From Alphaproteobacteria bacterium (GTDB lineage: Bacteria > Pseudomonadota > Alphaproteobacteria > RF32 > CAG-239): a stretch of DNA of 20,923 nt. Shown here in pieces: positions 8,033 through 15,951 of this stretch; position 1 is the stretch's first letter, and the number at the start of each line of letters is the position of its first letter. The notes beneath the pieces are model-generated. The model saw only the letters and a program-made list of their open reading frames with translations. It was not told the DNA's origin and did not search any database. The position numbers and the translations under genes were made by a program. The stretch is taken from the NCBI GenBank assembly GCA_017479785.1, contig JAFVBT010000037.1:1-20923 (forward strand), in the 5' to 3' direction.

Positions 8033-9250
8033 ATGGTTGGCGCACCGAAATCTTTACGTTTACAAATAGCCCTTTTAGGGCGCGTTAATGTCGGTAAATC
8101 CAGTTTATTGAACTTGCTGACGGGGCAGGATTTTGCCATTACTTCGGCGGTGGCCGGCACAACAACCGATGTGGTGGAAAAGGCACAAGAATTGCAACCT
8201 CTCGGGCCGGTTTTGTGGTTGGATACTGCCGGTTTTGATGATGTCAGCAATCTTGCCGATAAGCGGCTGAGCAAAACGCGGCAAACGTTGGAACGTGCCG
8301 ACATTGTGCTTCTTGTTTGCAAGGGCGATGAAATCGGCGCAACGGAAGAGCAAATTATTTCTATGGCCGAGGAAAGAAAAATTCCGTTGATTAAGGTGTA
8401 TAATCAGGCCGATAAATTTGAGGTGACGGCTACGGACGGCATTGCCGTTAATGCCACAGATAGAAGTATGCGTGACCGTGTTTTGAACGAAATTAAAGCG
8501 GCAATTATAAAAGTTTGTCCCGAGGATTTTATGAATAATCCGCCGCTGTTGGGAGATTTGGCGCCGGCACACGGAACGGTGATGATGATTATTCCGCTTG
8601 ATTACGAAGCGCCGAAAGGGCGACTTATTATGCCGCAGGTGCAGGCCATTCGTGACTGTTTAGACCATGAACAAAATATTCTTGTGGTTAAGGAAAATGA
8701 CTATCGTATGGTATTAAATAATTTCAAAAATCCGCCGGCATTGGTTGTTTGCGACTCGCAAATTGTGGACAGGATGGTGGCAGAAACACCGGCAGAACTT
8801 AAGTGCACAACATTTTCAATTTTGATGGCGCGTTTCAAGGGGGACTTGGCAAAAATGGTTAAAGGTGCGGCGATGATAGACAAGCTCAAAGACGGCGATA
8901 AGGTTTTGATTGCCGAATCGTGCACGCATCATGCAATGGAAGATGATATCGGTCGCGTTAAAATTCCGAATTGGCTCAAAAAGAAAACGCAGAAGAATTT
9001 GCAAATTGATTTTGTTTCCGGTTGTGATTTCGGTACGAATTTATCTGACTATAAGCTGGTTATTCAGTGCGGCGGTTGCACAATTAACCGGCGCGAAATA
9101 CTTTCGCGCATTTATAAATGTGAAAAAGCTGGCGTTGCCATCACCAACTATGGTGTTTGTATCTCTGAGTTAAAAGGAGTTTTAGCGCGCGTGCTTGAAC
9201 CTTTCGGCGATGTTTATGAAGAATATGCCAAAGCTAAGAGCGCGGTTTGA
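8033..9250 (+). CDS. hydF: [FeFe] hydrogenase maturation GTPase HydF
   Basis: A 405-residue protein, the usual HydF length. HydF is the scaffold on which the 2Fe subcluster made by HydE and HydG is assembled before transfer to HydA. Residues 1-160 form a Ras-like GTPase: P-loop GRVNVGKSS (16-24), DTAGFDD (64-70) and NQADK (124-128, in place of NKxD). A dimerisation domain follows. The C-terminal cluster domain has Cys297-x-His299 (ESCTHH) and Cys346-x-x-Cys349 (IQCGGC). In many HydF proteins the residue before the first Cys of CGGC is His, a proposed fourth ligand; here it is Gln345. GGGAG precedes the ATG. hydE, hydG and hydA are not in the window. The 3' end overlaps the convergent unknown gene by 17 bp. 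Confidence 0.95.
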   Translation: MVGAPKSLRLQIALLGRVNVGKSSLLNLLTGQDFAITSAVAGTTTDVVEKAQELQPLGPVLWLDTAGFDDVSNLADKRLSKTRQTLERADIVLLVCKGDEIGATEEQIISMAEERKIPLIKVYNQADKFEVTATDGIAVNATDRSMRDRVLNEIKAAIIKVCPEDFMNNPPLLGDLAPAHGTVMMIIPLDYEAPKGRLIMPQVQAIRDCLDHEQNILVVKENDYRMVLNNFKNPPALVVCDSQIVDRMVAETPAELKCTTFSILMARFKGDLAKMVKGAAMIDKLKDGDKVLIAESCTHHAMEDDIGRVKIPNWLKKKTQKNLQIDFVSGCDFGTNLSDYKLVIQCGGCTINRREILSRIYKCEKAGVAITNYGVCISELKGVLARVLEPFGDVYEEYAKAKSAV

Positions 9251-9833
9251 GTGTTTCTAAATCCGGAATGTTACCGGATAAGCTTTGATAATCTGCCGGA
9301 ACGTTTGTTAAGCGGGTTTCTTCTATATTCTCCGGCACAATCAGCAACGCATCGTTTGCGGCATATTGTGAAAAATTGTTGCGTTTAATCAAAACACAGC
9401 TTTCCTTAAGGCGTGCCGCGCGGTAAATAATATCACGGCGGCGCGTGTAGAAACCGACGCTGATTTTATTTTCCTTAATTTCAAATTCTTTCTGCAGATA
9501 GTCGCAATCGGAAGCATATACATCATTAGTGCCGATGTCGGATAAAAAGACGAGAAAATTGTGTATTTCCGCCGCGTTTTTTAGCGGATGATTTTGAAGA
9601 TAATCTTTGATTGTTACTCCTTGTGAATTTGTAACACCATTCAGCAACAACACATCATTACCATCGCCGCGCAAATGTTCCTCTCCGAGAACATTGCCGG
9701 CATCTTTGGGATTGATAAAATTATAAGGTTGAGTGAGCTCGGGCATAGGAACAGCAAAACGTTCGGTTATGCAAAACACTTCCGCTCCGTATTTTTTTAC
9801 CGCTTCAATATCTGTTGTTGTTATTTGATACAT
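9234..9833 (-). CDS. hypothetical protein downstream of tRNA-Arg
   Basis: A 199-residue soluble protein that I do not recognise. No signal peptide or membrane helix is visible. The N-terminal half (VKKYGAEVFCITERFAVP, then RGDGNDVLLLNGVTNSQG) looks alpha/beta, and a basic patch (GFYTRRRDIIYRAARL) lies near residue 130. The ATG is 17 nt after the CCA end of tRNA-Arg on the same strand and lacks a recognisable SD, so it may be read from a tRNA-mRNA transcript or be leader-poor. Its end overlaps the hydF 3' end by 17 bp in the opposite direction. Confidence 0.65.
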   Translation of the reverse strand: MYQITTTDIEAVKKYGAEVFCITERFAVPMPELTQPYNFINPKDAGNVLGEEHLRGDGNDVLLLNGVTNSQGVTIKDYLQNHPLKNAAEIHNFLVFLSDIGTNDVYASDCDYLQKEFEIKENKISVGFYTRRRDIIYRAARLKESCVLIKRNNFSQYAANDALLIVPENIEETRLTNVPADYQSLSGNIPDLETLKPRS

Positions 9834-9850
9834 TTTAAACTGCTTAAAAA

Positions 9851-9927
9851 TGGTACAAGCGGGCGGACTCGAACCGCCTGCCTACTTCTTAGGAGGAAGT
9901 CGCTCTATCCTGATGAGCTACGCCTGC
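9851..9927 (-). tRNA. tRNA-Arg(CCU)
   Basis: The 77-nt minus-strand cloverleaf has acceptor stem GCAGGCG/CGCUUGU (two G-U pairs), a D arm with GCUC..GAGC, anticodon stem ACUUC/GAAGU with loop CUCCUAA (anticodon CCU, reading AGG), T arm GGCGG-UUCGAGU-CCGCC, discriminator A and encoded CCA. It lies between rnhB and an unknown gene, all on the same strand. Confidence 0.95.
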
Positions 9928-9937
9928 GCCTTGTTTT

Positions 9938-9966
9938 GATATAGTCTGTTTTTTGAAAAAACGCAA
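9938..9966 (-). promoter_or_regulatory. sigma70-type promoter of tRNA-Arg
   Basis: Minus strand TTGCGT (9966-9961), 17-nt spacer, TATATC (9943-9938). The predicted start near 9931 is a few bases upstream of the tRNA 5' end at 9927. Confidence 0.55.
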
Positions 9967-9974
9967 GCAAATTC

Positions 9975-10604
9975 TCAAACGCTTTGCGCCAAAAATTCTT
10001 TAATCGGTTTGTAACTTTTACGGTGTTCCGGTGTTACGCCGAATTTTTTCAAACCCTCAATGTGATCTTTTGTGCCGTATCCGGCATTTTTTTCCAAGCC
10101 GTAGCCGGGATATTTTAAAGCCATTTTTTGCAGTAATCTGTCACGGTAAACCTTAGCTAAAATGCTGGCACTTGCAATGGAATAAGATAAGGAATCTCCG
10201 CCGATGTGGCAACTCGTCGGGCAAGCAAATTCAGCAGGCAATCGGTTGCCGTCTATTAAGGCATGTGTCGGTTTAATGCTCAGGTTTTCAACTGCGCGGC
10301 TCATGGCTAAAAAGGTTGCCTGTAAAATATTGAGAGTGTCAATTTCTGCGGCGCTTGCTTCGCCAATGCCTAAGCAAATGCGCCCCTTTTCAGCTTCTTG
10401 TAACAACAAATTGTACAGATATTCGCGTTTTTTGGTGCTCAGTTTTTTGGAATCATTAATGCCTTTCAGCAACTCCGGCGATATATTACGATCTAAAAAA
10501 ATGACGGCGCCGGCAACCACCGGCCCAATCCAAGGTCCGCGTCCCGCTTCATCTATGCCGCAAACGTATCCGTTAAAGTTATTTTCCAATGTCCAATCAG
10601 GCAT
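9975..10604 (-). CDS. rnhB: ribonuclease HII
   Basis: A 209-residue cytoplasmic nuclease that removes misincorporated ribonucleotides and RNA primers from RNA-DNA hybrids. The DEDD residues are Asp18 and Glu19 (GIDEAGRGPWIGPV), Asp118 (HALIDGN) and Asp137 (GGDSLSYSIASASILAKVYRD). Other RNase HII signatures are NDSKKLS and GVTPEHRKSY. The G-P-W-I-G-P-V segment replaces the more common G-P-L-A-G-P-V but keeps its glycines. AAGGAGGAG precedes the ATG. It follows the rhodanese gene by about 50 nt on the same strand, and tRNA-Arg lies immediately after it. Confidence 0.96.
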   Translation of the reverse strand: MPDWTLENNFNGYVCGIDEAGRGPWIGPVVAGAVIFLDRNISPELLKGINDSKKLSTKKREYLYNLLLQEAEKGRICLGIGEASAAEIDTLNILQATFLAMSRAVENLSIKPTHALIDGNRLPAEFACPTSCHIGGDSLSYSIASASILAKVYRDRLLQKMALKYPGYGLEKNAGYGTKDHIEGLKKFGVTPEHRKSYKPIKEFLAQSV

Positions 10605-10653
10605 AAACTCCTCCTTTGAAGAATTTATACCACTGCGGGTGTCAAATCACAAG

Positions 10654-10965
10654 TTAATGTCTGATAATTTCCACACCTTCATATTCGGCTTCCACCATGC
10701 CGCCGATAACGACGGCAACGTTGGTAAAGCCGGCTTTTTCAAACATTTCAGCGGCTTGGGATGCGCGAATTCCCGAGGCACAGACTATATTGATTGTATG
10801 TTCGTTTGTTAAATTGTTTTCACGGATAAACTCTATCGGATTTAGTTCGTTCAAACTTTTGAAAACATGCGGTAATTTCAGCTCTTCGGCTTCATATTCT
10901 TCCGGTGAACGCACATCCAAGATAAACGATTTTTCATTCAGACTTCTGGGTTTGATAAAACGCAT
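10654..10965 (-). CDS. single-domain rhodanese-like protein
   Basis: A 103-residue rhodanese-fold protein with no signal peptide. The conserved early motif is ILDVRSPEEYEAEEL (residues 15-29). The active-site loop contains Cys62 in VCASGIRASQAA, equivalent to the C-x-x-G-x-R loop that carries a persulphide. The end (VVIGGMVEAEYEG) corresponds to the usual EGG-x-x-x-W segment, with Trp replaced by Tyr. Such proteins carry sulphane sulphur for sulphur transfer or detoxification; the partner is unknown. GGAGG lies 4-5 nt before the ATG. It is placed between the DUF2207 gene and rnhB on the same strand. Confidence 0.9.
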   Translation of the reverse strand: MRFIKPRSLNEKSFILDVRSPEEYEAEELKLPHVFKSLNELNPIEFIRENNLTNEHTINIVCASGIRASQAAEMFEKAGFTNVAVVIGGMVEAEYEGVEIIRH

Positions 10966-11034
10966 TTTTCCTCCTTAATATTATAGGTAATCGGTAAAAA
11001 GCGTTTTTAAATAGACGGATAAATTATAAACTTT

Positions 11035-12780
11035 TTACCAAGAGCCGCCGCCACCGCCGCCGTGACCGCCGCCGACAAATCCGCCGCCACCGCCGCTGGA
11101 ACGGCGAATGCCGCCGTTTTCAACCGAAGGCATGGATACCTGTTGCATTGTGTCGGCAAAGTTGTTGAAGCCGTCCAGTGTCAACGGCCGTCCCATATAC
11201 CAATCAGGCTGTAATTTCATTATATCTTCAAATTTATTAATCCATTTATCGGAAACACCTAAAATATAAGCATATGGCAGAATATCGTAAAAGCAGGACG
11301 GATTTTCTTCAACCAGCGTTTCCAAGCGTTTTTTCTCGGCAACTTTTATAAATTTTTTTAAGCCGAGAAGCTGACCTTTTACCATTCTTCCGGTGAAATT
11401 GAGCTGCGGTAATTCAATATAACAGGTAATACAGGTAACCGTGGCAATAAGACCGAAAATGATCTGAAGAATGTTGCTTTGATCTATGTCTTTGATTAAA
11501 TCATAGCAAACAGTCAGCAGCATAAAAAACGGAAACAGTGTCGGAAAAAGCAAACGGAGCGGCGCTTTTAAGAAGTTACAACCGTATAAAAATACCATAA
11601 ATCCGAGGATAAGCACGCCGACAAAGTTATCGTCAAGGCGATAGTGGCAGAGTGAAAAAACGGTTAAAAATGCAGATGAAACAGCTAACACAAGCATAAA
11701 AAATTTGCGTACCGCGCTAACGGAGGCTGCCGAAAAAAATCTGGTCTTGCGGCCGTTTATCAGTTTTAGGATTTTATCGCATTTTTTGTAAAACGTCGGA
11801 GATTTTTCCAAGTCATCCTTTTTTACGGTTGTTTCATATTCGGAAAAAAGAGCGTCCATAAAGCGTTGTGCTGCCGAATCGGCACCGTCATAATCTTTTA
11901 TTTTGCTTATTGAAAAATCTTTTTTATCGGCGTTTATTTTTAAGAAACCTTGTTGTGCCAGAGATATCAACATTGCAATCAAACTTTTTCGAGTGGTTTT
12001 TTCATTATAAACCTGTTCAGCCTCGCGGACCAAAACATCTTTAGGCGGATAAAAAGTCACCACCGGTGTAATATGCGGATCGCGACCATATAAAAACCAA
12101 ATGGAAAAAGACAATAAGCCGGCAATTATAATTCCGATAAATACCCATTTTTCATAAGGGTTTTGAGTTTGTAAAAAGTAACCTTGCGGCACTTCTATGC
12201 GAACGGTTATGCCGTTATATGGCGGTAAGGTCTGCAAGGTTTCACCGCTGATAATGTTGTCCGTAACGGCAAATTGCGCCCCGCCGTCAAAACCTTCGGT
12301 ACCGTATTGCCCGATGGAAATTCCGACTTTGCTTGCATCAAAAGGTGCGGGCATAACAATTTTAAAACGAACTTTTCTAATTTCTGCCGGCCACTCTGTT
12401 CCGATAATGTTGTAATAAAATTCATCAGAGCGGCCATACAGATGATGTTTGAAAGATATGTTATAGTCTTGATTGCCGATAACCGTTGCATTTTCCGAAC
12501 CTATTCTGATATGCATGTTGCCGGTGTCCGAACTGACTTTGTACGGATGATTAATATTTATGTCGGTTATATCACTGTTTTTCAACGGAATATCACGATA
12601 TATGCCGTGGGAGGGTAATGTAAAATGTGTGCGGATATGCTCGTACACATTCACAACACGATTGCGTCCGATTAACATTTCTATGTCATACTCTTCTATT
12701 GAAAAATCGGCGGCGCGGCATACGTTAATGCATGCAAACGCAAAAAGAAAAACAATAACAATACGTTTCAACACAAACAT
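11035..12780 (-). CDS. DUF2207 membrane protein with Gly-rich C-terminus
   Basis: A 581-residue membrane protein. A signal peptide (about residues 1-23) leads into an extracytoplasmic beta-rich DUF2207 domain (IEEYDIEMLIGRNRVVNVYE, then a GIYRDIPL motif typical of the family). One membrane helix lies near 213-231 (FIGIIIAGLLSFSIWFLYGR) and a cluster of further hydrophobic segments around 355-440. The tail is a run of Gly with Ser, Phe and His that ends in SW, as in many DUF2207/TPM-type proteins. It starts 5 nt after lemA, the usual pairing for this family. Function is not established; a role in envelope maintenance is plausible. Confidence 0.9.
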   Translation of the reverse strand: MFVLKRIVIVFLFAFACINVCRAADFSIEEYDIEMLIGRNRVVNVYEHIRTHFTLPSHGIYRDIPLKNSDITDININHPYKVSSDTGNMHIRIGSENATVIGNQDYNISFKHHLYGRSDEFYYNIIGTEWPAEIRKVRFKIVMPAPFDASKVGISIGQYGTEGFDGGAQFAVTDNIISGETLQTLPPYNGITVRIEVPQGYFLQTQNPYEKWVFIGIIIAGLLSFSIWFLYGRDPHITPVVTFYPPKDVLVREAEQVYNEKTTRKSLIAMLISLAQQGFLKINADKKDFSISKIKDYDGADSAAQRFMDALFSEYETTVKKDDLEKSPTFYKKCDKILKLINGRKTRFFSAASVSAVRKFFMLVLAVSSAFLTVFSLCHYRLDDNFVGVLILGFMVFLYGCNFLKAPLRLLFPTLFPFFMLLTVCYDLIKDIDQSNILQIIFGLIATVTCITCYIELPQLNFTGRMVKGQLLGLKKFIKVAEKKRLETLVEENPSCFYDILPYAYILGVSDKWINKFEDIMKLQPDWYMGRPLTLDGFNNFADTMQQVSMPSVENGGIRRSSGGGGGFVGGGHGGGGGGSW

Positions 12781-12785
12781 TAAAT

Positions 12786-13331
12786 TTAAACCTTAATATT
12801 TTCTCTTTCAGTTTCACTGATTTCATATAACTTGGCTTTTTCAATTCCGAAAAATGCGCCGATAATATTGGTCGGAAAAATTTCTAAAAACGTATTGAGT
12901 TCACGCACTGTGCCGTTATAATATTTTCGGGCATTGGCAATATCGGTTTCAATGCCGTCCATTTGTTGCATCAACGTGATATATGTTTGATTGGCTTTTA
13001 AGTCCGGATAGTTTTCGGCCACGGCATTAAACTTGGACAGTACTTGTCCGAGTTCCTGATTGGCGGTGATTTTCTCGTTGTTGCTGAGAGAGGAATATTC
13101 ACGTGTACGAATATTTGTCAGCGTGGTAAAAAGATTTTTTTCATATTGCGCATAGTTTTGCACCAATTCAATCAGGTTAGGCAATAAATCCCAACGTTTT
13201 TTCAAATATACATCCATAGTTGAAAAAGCTTCGCGCACATAGTTGCGATAAATAATACCTTTGTTGTATGCATATACCACATAAATTAAAGCGGCACATA
13301 TGAAAAAGGCGATAATCTGTCCGATAGTCAT
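12786..13331 (-). CDS. lemA: LemA family protein
   Basis: A 181-residue protein with one N-terminal membrane helix (IIAFFICAALIYVVYAYNKG) followed by a helical bundle. Family signatures include YVREAFSTMDVYLKKRWDLL (family form: N-x-V-x-x-A-x-x-x-I-D-V-x-L-K-R-R-D-L-I-P-N-L), PNLIELVQNYAQYE, FNAVAENYPDLKANQ and ARKYYNGTVRELNTFLEIFP. Topology is expected to be N-out with the bundle periplasmic or cytoplasmic depending on the member. AAGGAG precedes the ATG. It is first in the minus-strand lemA, DUF2207, rhodanese, rnhB series. Confidence 0.95.
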   Translation of the reverse strand: MTIGQIIAFFICAALIYVVYAYNKGIIYRNYVREAFSTMDVYLKKRWDLLPNLIELVQNYAQYEKNLFTTLTNIRTREYSSLSNNEKITANQELGQVLSKFNAVAENYPDLKANQTYITLMQQMDGIETDIANARKYYNGTVRELNTFLEIFPTNIIGAFFGIEKAKLYEISETERENIKV

Positions 13332-13418
13332 CTCTTGTCTCCTTTGCGGAGTATGCTAACATAAACAAAGCGCAAAAGTCCAGATGTTTTGTTGAAATTT
13401 TTTTATTGCTTGCAAACA

Positions 13419-13450
13419 GAAAAGCTTGCAAAAGAACTTGCAAGCTTTTC
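13419..13450 (-). terminator. intrinsic terminator after tRNA-Leu
   Basis: A perfect 13-bp inverted repeat (13419-13431 with 13438-13450, loop of 6) lies just past the tRNA 3' end. The minus-strand 3' arm ends CTTTTC followed by TGTTT, a short U-rich tail. A further TTGCTTGCAA near 13406-13415 repeats part of the stem and could form an alternative pairing. Confidence 0.6.
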
Positions 13451-13455
13451 GTTAT

Positions 13456-13540
13456 TGGTAGGGCCGGGGAGAATCGAACTCCCACTCCCGAGGGAACCAG
13501 ATTTTGAGTCTGGCGCGTCTACCAGTTCCGCCACAACCCC
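13456..13540 (-). tRNA. tRNA-Leu(CAA)
   Basis: The 85-nt class II tRNA on the minus strand has acceptor GGGGUUG/CGGCCCU, a D arm with GGUAGAC, anticodon stem CCAGA/UCUGG with loop CUCAAAA (anticodon CAA, reading UUG), a long variable arm (CCCUCGGGAG), T arm GGGAG-UUCGAUU-CUCCC, discriminator A and encoded CCA. UUG is frequent in the window's genes. Confidence 0.95.
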
Positions 13541-13553
13541 ATAAAGAGGATAA

Positions 13554-13582
13554 TTATTACTATATTAATTTTTATCCGTCAA
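13554..13582 (-). promoter_or_regulatory. sigma70-type promoter of tRNA-Leu
   Basis: Minus strand TTGACG (13582-13577), 17-nt spacer, TAATAA (13559-13554). The predicted start near 13547 is a few bases before the mature tRNA 5' end at 13540. Confidence 0.6.
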
Positions 13583-13645
13583 TAGTTTTTTTGCATATAA
13601 TAGAAAAATTTGTGCATTTTTTTACTTTTATTTTACATAAAAGTG

Positions 13646-13654
13646 TGATATACT
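13646..13654 (+). promoter_or_regulatory. extended -10 promoter of the TPR-methyltransferase operon
   Basis: TGaTATACT is an extended -10 element with no good -35; TTTATT about 16 nt upstream is the best candidate. RNA would start near 13661, leaving a short leader with GAGGA (13675-13679) before the ATG at 13683. Confidence 0.5.
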
Positions 13655-13682
13655 CTGCCGCAGTTGATTTTAATGAGGACAA

Positions 13683-15224
13683 ATGGAAAATTTAGAGCAT
13701 CAGGCATCTTTGCTGTACAGTCAAAAGGAATATGCCAAAGCACTTGAAATTTATACACTTCTCTTGCAGTCAAACAGCAAGAGTGAAAGTTATGCGCTTT
13801 CTTGCGGTAATTGCTATGATGCTCTCGGCAATAAGAACAAAGCCATAGAATTGTATAACGATGCCTTGAGAATTAATCGGAATTCAGAAGGGGCTTATTT
13901 GAATCTTTCTACAATATACTACGAACTTAAAGATTTCCAGCTTGCCGAAGATTTTGCCCGCAGGGTTTTGAAGATTAACGATAAGAATGTTGCCGCGTGG
14001 CAAAATTTGGCCAATATTGCTTTTTGTCGCAATGATTATCAGCAAGCGTTGCAGTATTATCAAAAAATGTATGACTATAATAACAACAGCTATATTGCAA
14101 TGATTAATCTGGCAAATACTTATTTTTACCTTGAAAAGTATGTGTTGGCCCTGGACTTTACCAAAAAAGCACTGCAAAAACATCCGTCAAGTGTTACGGC
14201 GCATCTTCTGGCTGCCAATATTTATAATGCCATGGGACGCTATGAAAAAGCCGTTGATATGTATTTGCGGGTGTTGGAACTGGATAATACCAAGATAGAT
14301 GTATTGAATTCTTTGAGCGATACTTATCACGCTTTAAGTGATTGGGAAAATTGTTTGCTGTTTGCGTGGCGTTATCTTAAAAACACACCGGATCCGGTCA
14401 ATGATTTGCAGTTGAATTTCGGGTATCTGCTTTATGAATGCTATTCGGAAAAGAGTCAGGATTTGGCTCGGAAATTTGCCGAAAAATGGCTGAAATTCTT
14501 TCCGAATAATAAAATTGTAACGCATATGGGCAGTGCATTGGTAAACGGCGGATTGTTACAAAATTCGGATGCGGAATTTATTAGAAATACATTTGATGCT
14601 TTTGCACCTGATTTTGATAAAACACTAAGCGATTTAGATTATCAGGCGCCGACACTGATTGCCGAGGCTTTGCGTAAAAACATAAAAACCTCAATTTTTT
14701 CTAAATATTATATTTTGGATTTGGGGTGCGGCACCGGTTTGTGTGGCGAAAAAATCAAAAAATTTGCCGCTTATAAAGGATTAATCGGGGTAGATTTGTC
14801 GGAAAAAATGCTTGAAATTGCCAAGGCCAAAAAAGTTTATGCCGAGTTGATATGCGATGATATATGTCATTATTTGGAAAACAGTAATGCTTTCTATAAT
14901 ATAATAACAGCTTCAGATGTTTTGACTTATTTCGGTGATTTGACCAAAGTATTTGTGCGGGTATCACGTAATTTAACACCCGGCGGCATTTTTGCTTTTA
15001 CCTTTACCGAAAACGATATCAATAAAAATGATTTCTTTTTGGCGCCGAGCAGTCGTTTTGTGCACAGTGTTTCATATGTTGAACGTGTGTTGAAAAGCGC
15101 CGGTTTGCGGCAAATTCTTTTTGAACCGGATATTTTACGCAATGAAGCGGATCATCCGGTTTATGGTTATGTTGTCTTGGCACGTAAGCCTGATTTGAAA
15201 AAAGTGGCGGAAGGTCAAAAATAA
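13683..15224 (+). CDS. TPR-repeat protein with C-terminal SAM-dependent methyltransferase domain
   Basis: A 513-residue soluble two-part protein. Residues 1 to about 280 are tandem tetratricopeptide repeats: about seven units of 34 residues, for example ALEIYTLLLQSNSKSESYAL, AIELYNDALRINRNSEGAYL and AVDMYLRVLELDNTKIDVL. They form a helical solenoid that usually binds a protein partner. A linker, FDAFAPDFDKTLSDLDYQAP (304-323), of the kind seen in TPR-linked methyltransferases, leads into a Rossmann-type methyltransferase. Motif I is ILDLGCGTGL (344-353), an acidic residue ends the second strand (GVDLSEKML, Asp371), and motif IV-like ITASDVLTYFGDL follows. The substrate is unknown. AGGAC precedes the ATG. 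The next gene follows after 3 nt. Confidence 0.88.
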   Translation: MENLEHQASLLYSQKEYAKALEIYTLLLQSNSKSESYALSCGNCYDALGNKNKAIELYNDALRINRNSEGAYLNLSTIYYELKDFQLAEDFARRVLKINDKNVAAWQNLANIAFCRNDYQQALQYYQKMYDYNNNSYIAMINLANTYFYLEKYVLALDFTKKALQKHPSSVTAHLLAANIYNAMGRYEKAVDMYLRVLELDNTKIDVLNSLSDTYHALSDWENCLLFAWRYLKNTPDPVNDLQLNFGYLLYECYSEKSQDLARKFAEKWLKFFPNNKIVTHMGSALVNGGLLQNSDAEFIRNTFDAFAPDFDKTLSDLDYQAPTLIAEALRKNIKTSIFSKYYILDLGCGTGLCGEKIKKFAAYKGLIGVDLSEKMLEIAKAKKVYAELICDDICHYLENSNAFYNIITASDVLTYFGDLTKVFVRVSRNLTPGGIFAFTFTENDINKNDFFLAPSSRFVHSVSYVERVLKSAGLRQILFEPDILRNEADHPVYGYVVLARKPDLKKVAEGQK

Positions 15225-15227
15225 GGC

Positions 15228-15917
15228 ATGAACATTAAAAAAATTATTTGTTATATAATTGCTTTTTTATTTATTGCTTTTCCATGTTTTTCTCTTGATT
15301 CCGCAATTAAAAATCATGCCTTTAACACACCGAAAAATGTCAGCCAAAATAAATATTCTTTAACACACTATCTGACGAAACCATATAATGATGATTATGA
15401 AAAATTGAAGGTTATTGCTTATTGGATTTCTTCGCATATCGCCTATGACAAATATAAGTATAATAACGGGGTTGTGAACTATAAAGAACTGAATTACAAA
15501 TACGATATTTTAAAGCTTCGTGCGGGAATTTGCGGCGATTTTGCCGAGCTTTTTGCTGATATGGCACGCATTGCCGGGGTTTCTCGGGTAAAAGTGGTAA
15601 GCGGTTATGTGTTGAAAAATCAGGTAAGTATTAAAAGAAAATATCGTCAGAGAGATGTTGCAGGCGCTATCGGTCATGCATGGAACGAGGTACAGATTGA
15701 CGGGCGAAAGTTTTATGTGGACACAACATTTATGGCGCGCAATACCGTTACACCACAGCGAAGAGTGACATCTCTTAATCATAAGTTTGCGCTGAATAAA
15801 AACGGCAGGCAAAATAATGTTAACGAAAATATCAATGACTTCTTTTTTGATTTTACGCCTAAGTCAGAAATAAAAAAACATAATATGGTTCATTTGCAGG
15901 ATAAGTTTATTAAATAG
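15228..15917 (+). CDS. exported transglutaminase-like (cysteine protease fold) protein
   Basis: A 229-residue protein with a signal peptide (residues 1-22, hydrophobic core IICYIIAFLFIAFPCF). The catalytic triad of the transglutaminase/protease superfamily is visible: Cys102 in RAGICGDFAELFADMAR, His150 in GHAWNEVQIDG, Asp165 in FYVDTTFMA. The upstream YDKYKY region fits the start of the core fold. Related exported domains act as proteases or amidases on envelope peptides; true cross-linking activity should not be assumed. It begins 3 nt after the methyltransferase stop with only a weak AAGG, suggesting translational coupling. Its stop codon is already part of the terminator stem that follows. 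Confidence 0.85.
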   Translation: MNIKKIICYIIAFLFIAFPCFSLDSAIKNHAFNTPKNVSQNKYSLTHYLTKPYNDDYEKLKVIAYWISSHIAYDKYKYNNGVVNYKELNYKYDILKLRAGICGDFAELFADMARIAGVSRVKVVSGYVLKNQVSIKRKYRQRDVAGAIGHAWNEVQIDGRKFYVDTTFMARNTVTPQRRVTSLNHKFALNKNGRQNNVNENINDFFFDFTPKSEIKKHNMVHLQDKFIK

Positions 15918-15951
15918 AAAGTACCCGAAACTTGGTGTTTCGGGTACTTTC
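15917..15951. terminator. bidirectional intrinsic terminator between convergent genes
   Basis: A perfect 15-bp inverted repeat (15917-15931 with 15937-15951, loop TTGGT). The stem begins on the last base of the transglutaminase gene's TAG and ends one base before the convergent gene's stop codon. Plus-strand reading has CTTTCTT then a T-rich run from 15958; minus-strand reading has CTTTC then TATTTAAT. It can serve both transcripts. Confidence 0.75.

Noticed and set aside
10980..10985. Perfect TATAAT on the minus strand before the rhodanese gene
   Set aside because: There is no acceptable -35, and the start it would give falls inside the SD sequence.
11040..11100. GC-rich repetitive stretch as a simple repeat or regulatory array
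   Set aside because: It encodes the Gly-rich tail typical of DUF2207/TPM proteins.
13405..13450. Hairpin near tRNA-Leu as another copy of the GIY-YIG hairpin repeat
   Set aside because: It lacks the TTGAAGATC start, the TGA bulge and the AGNGATGAC end; it is best explained as the tRNA terminator.
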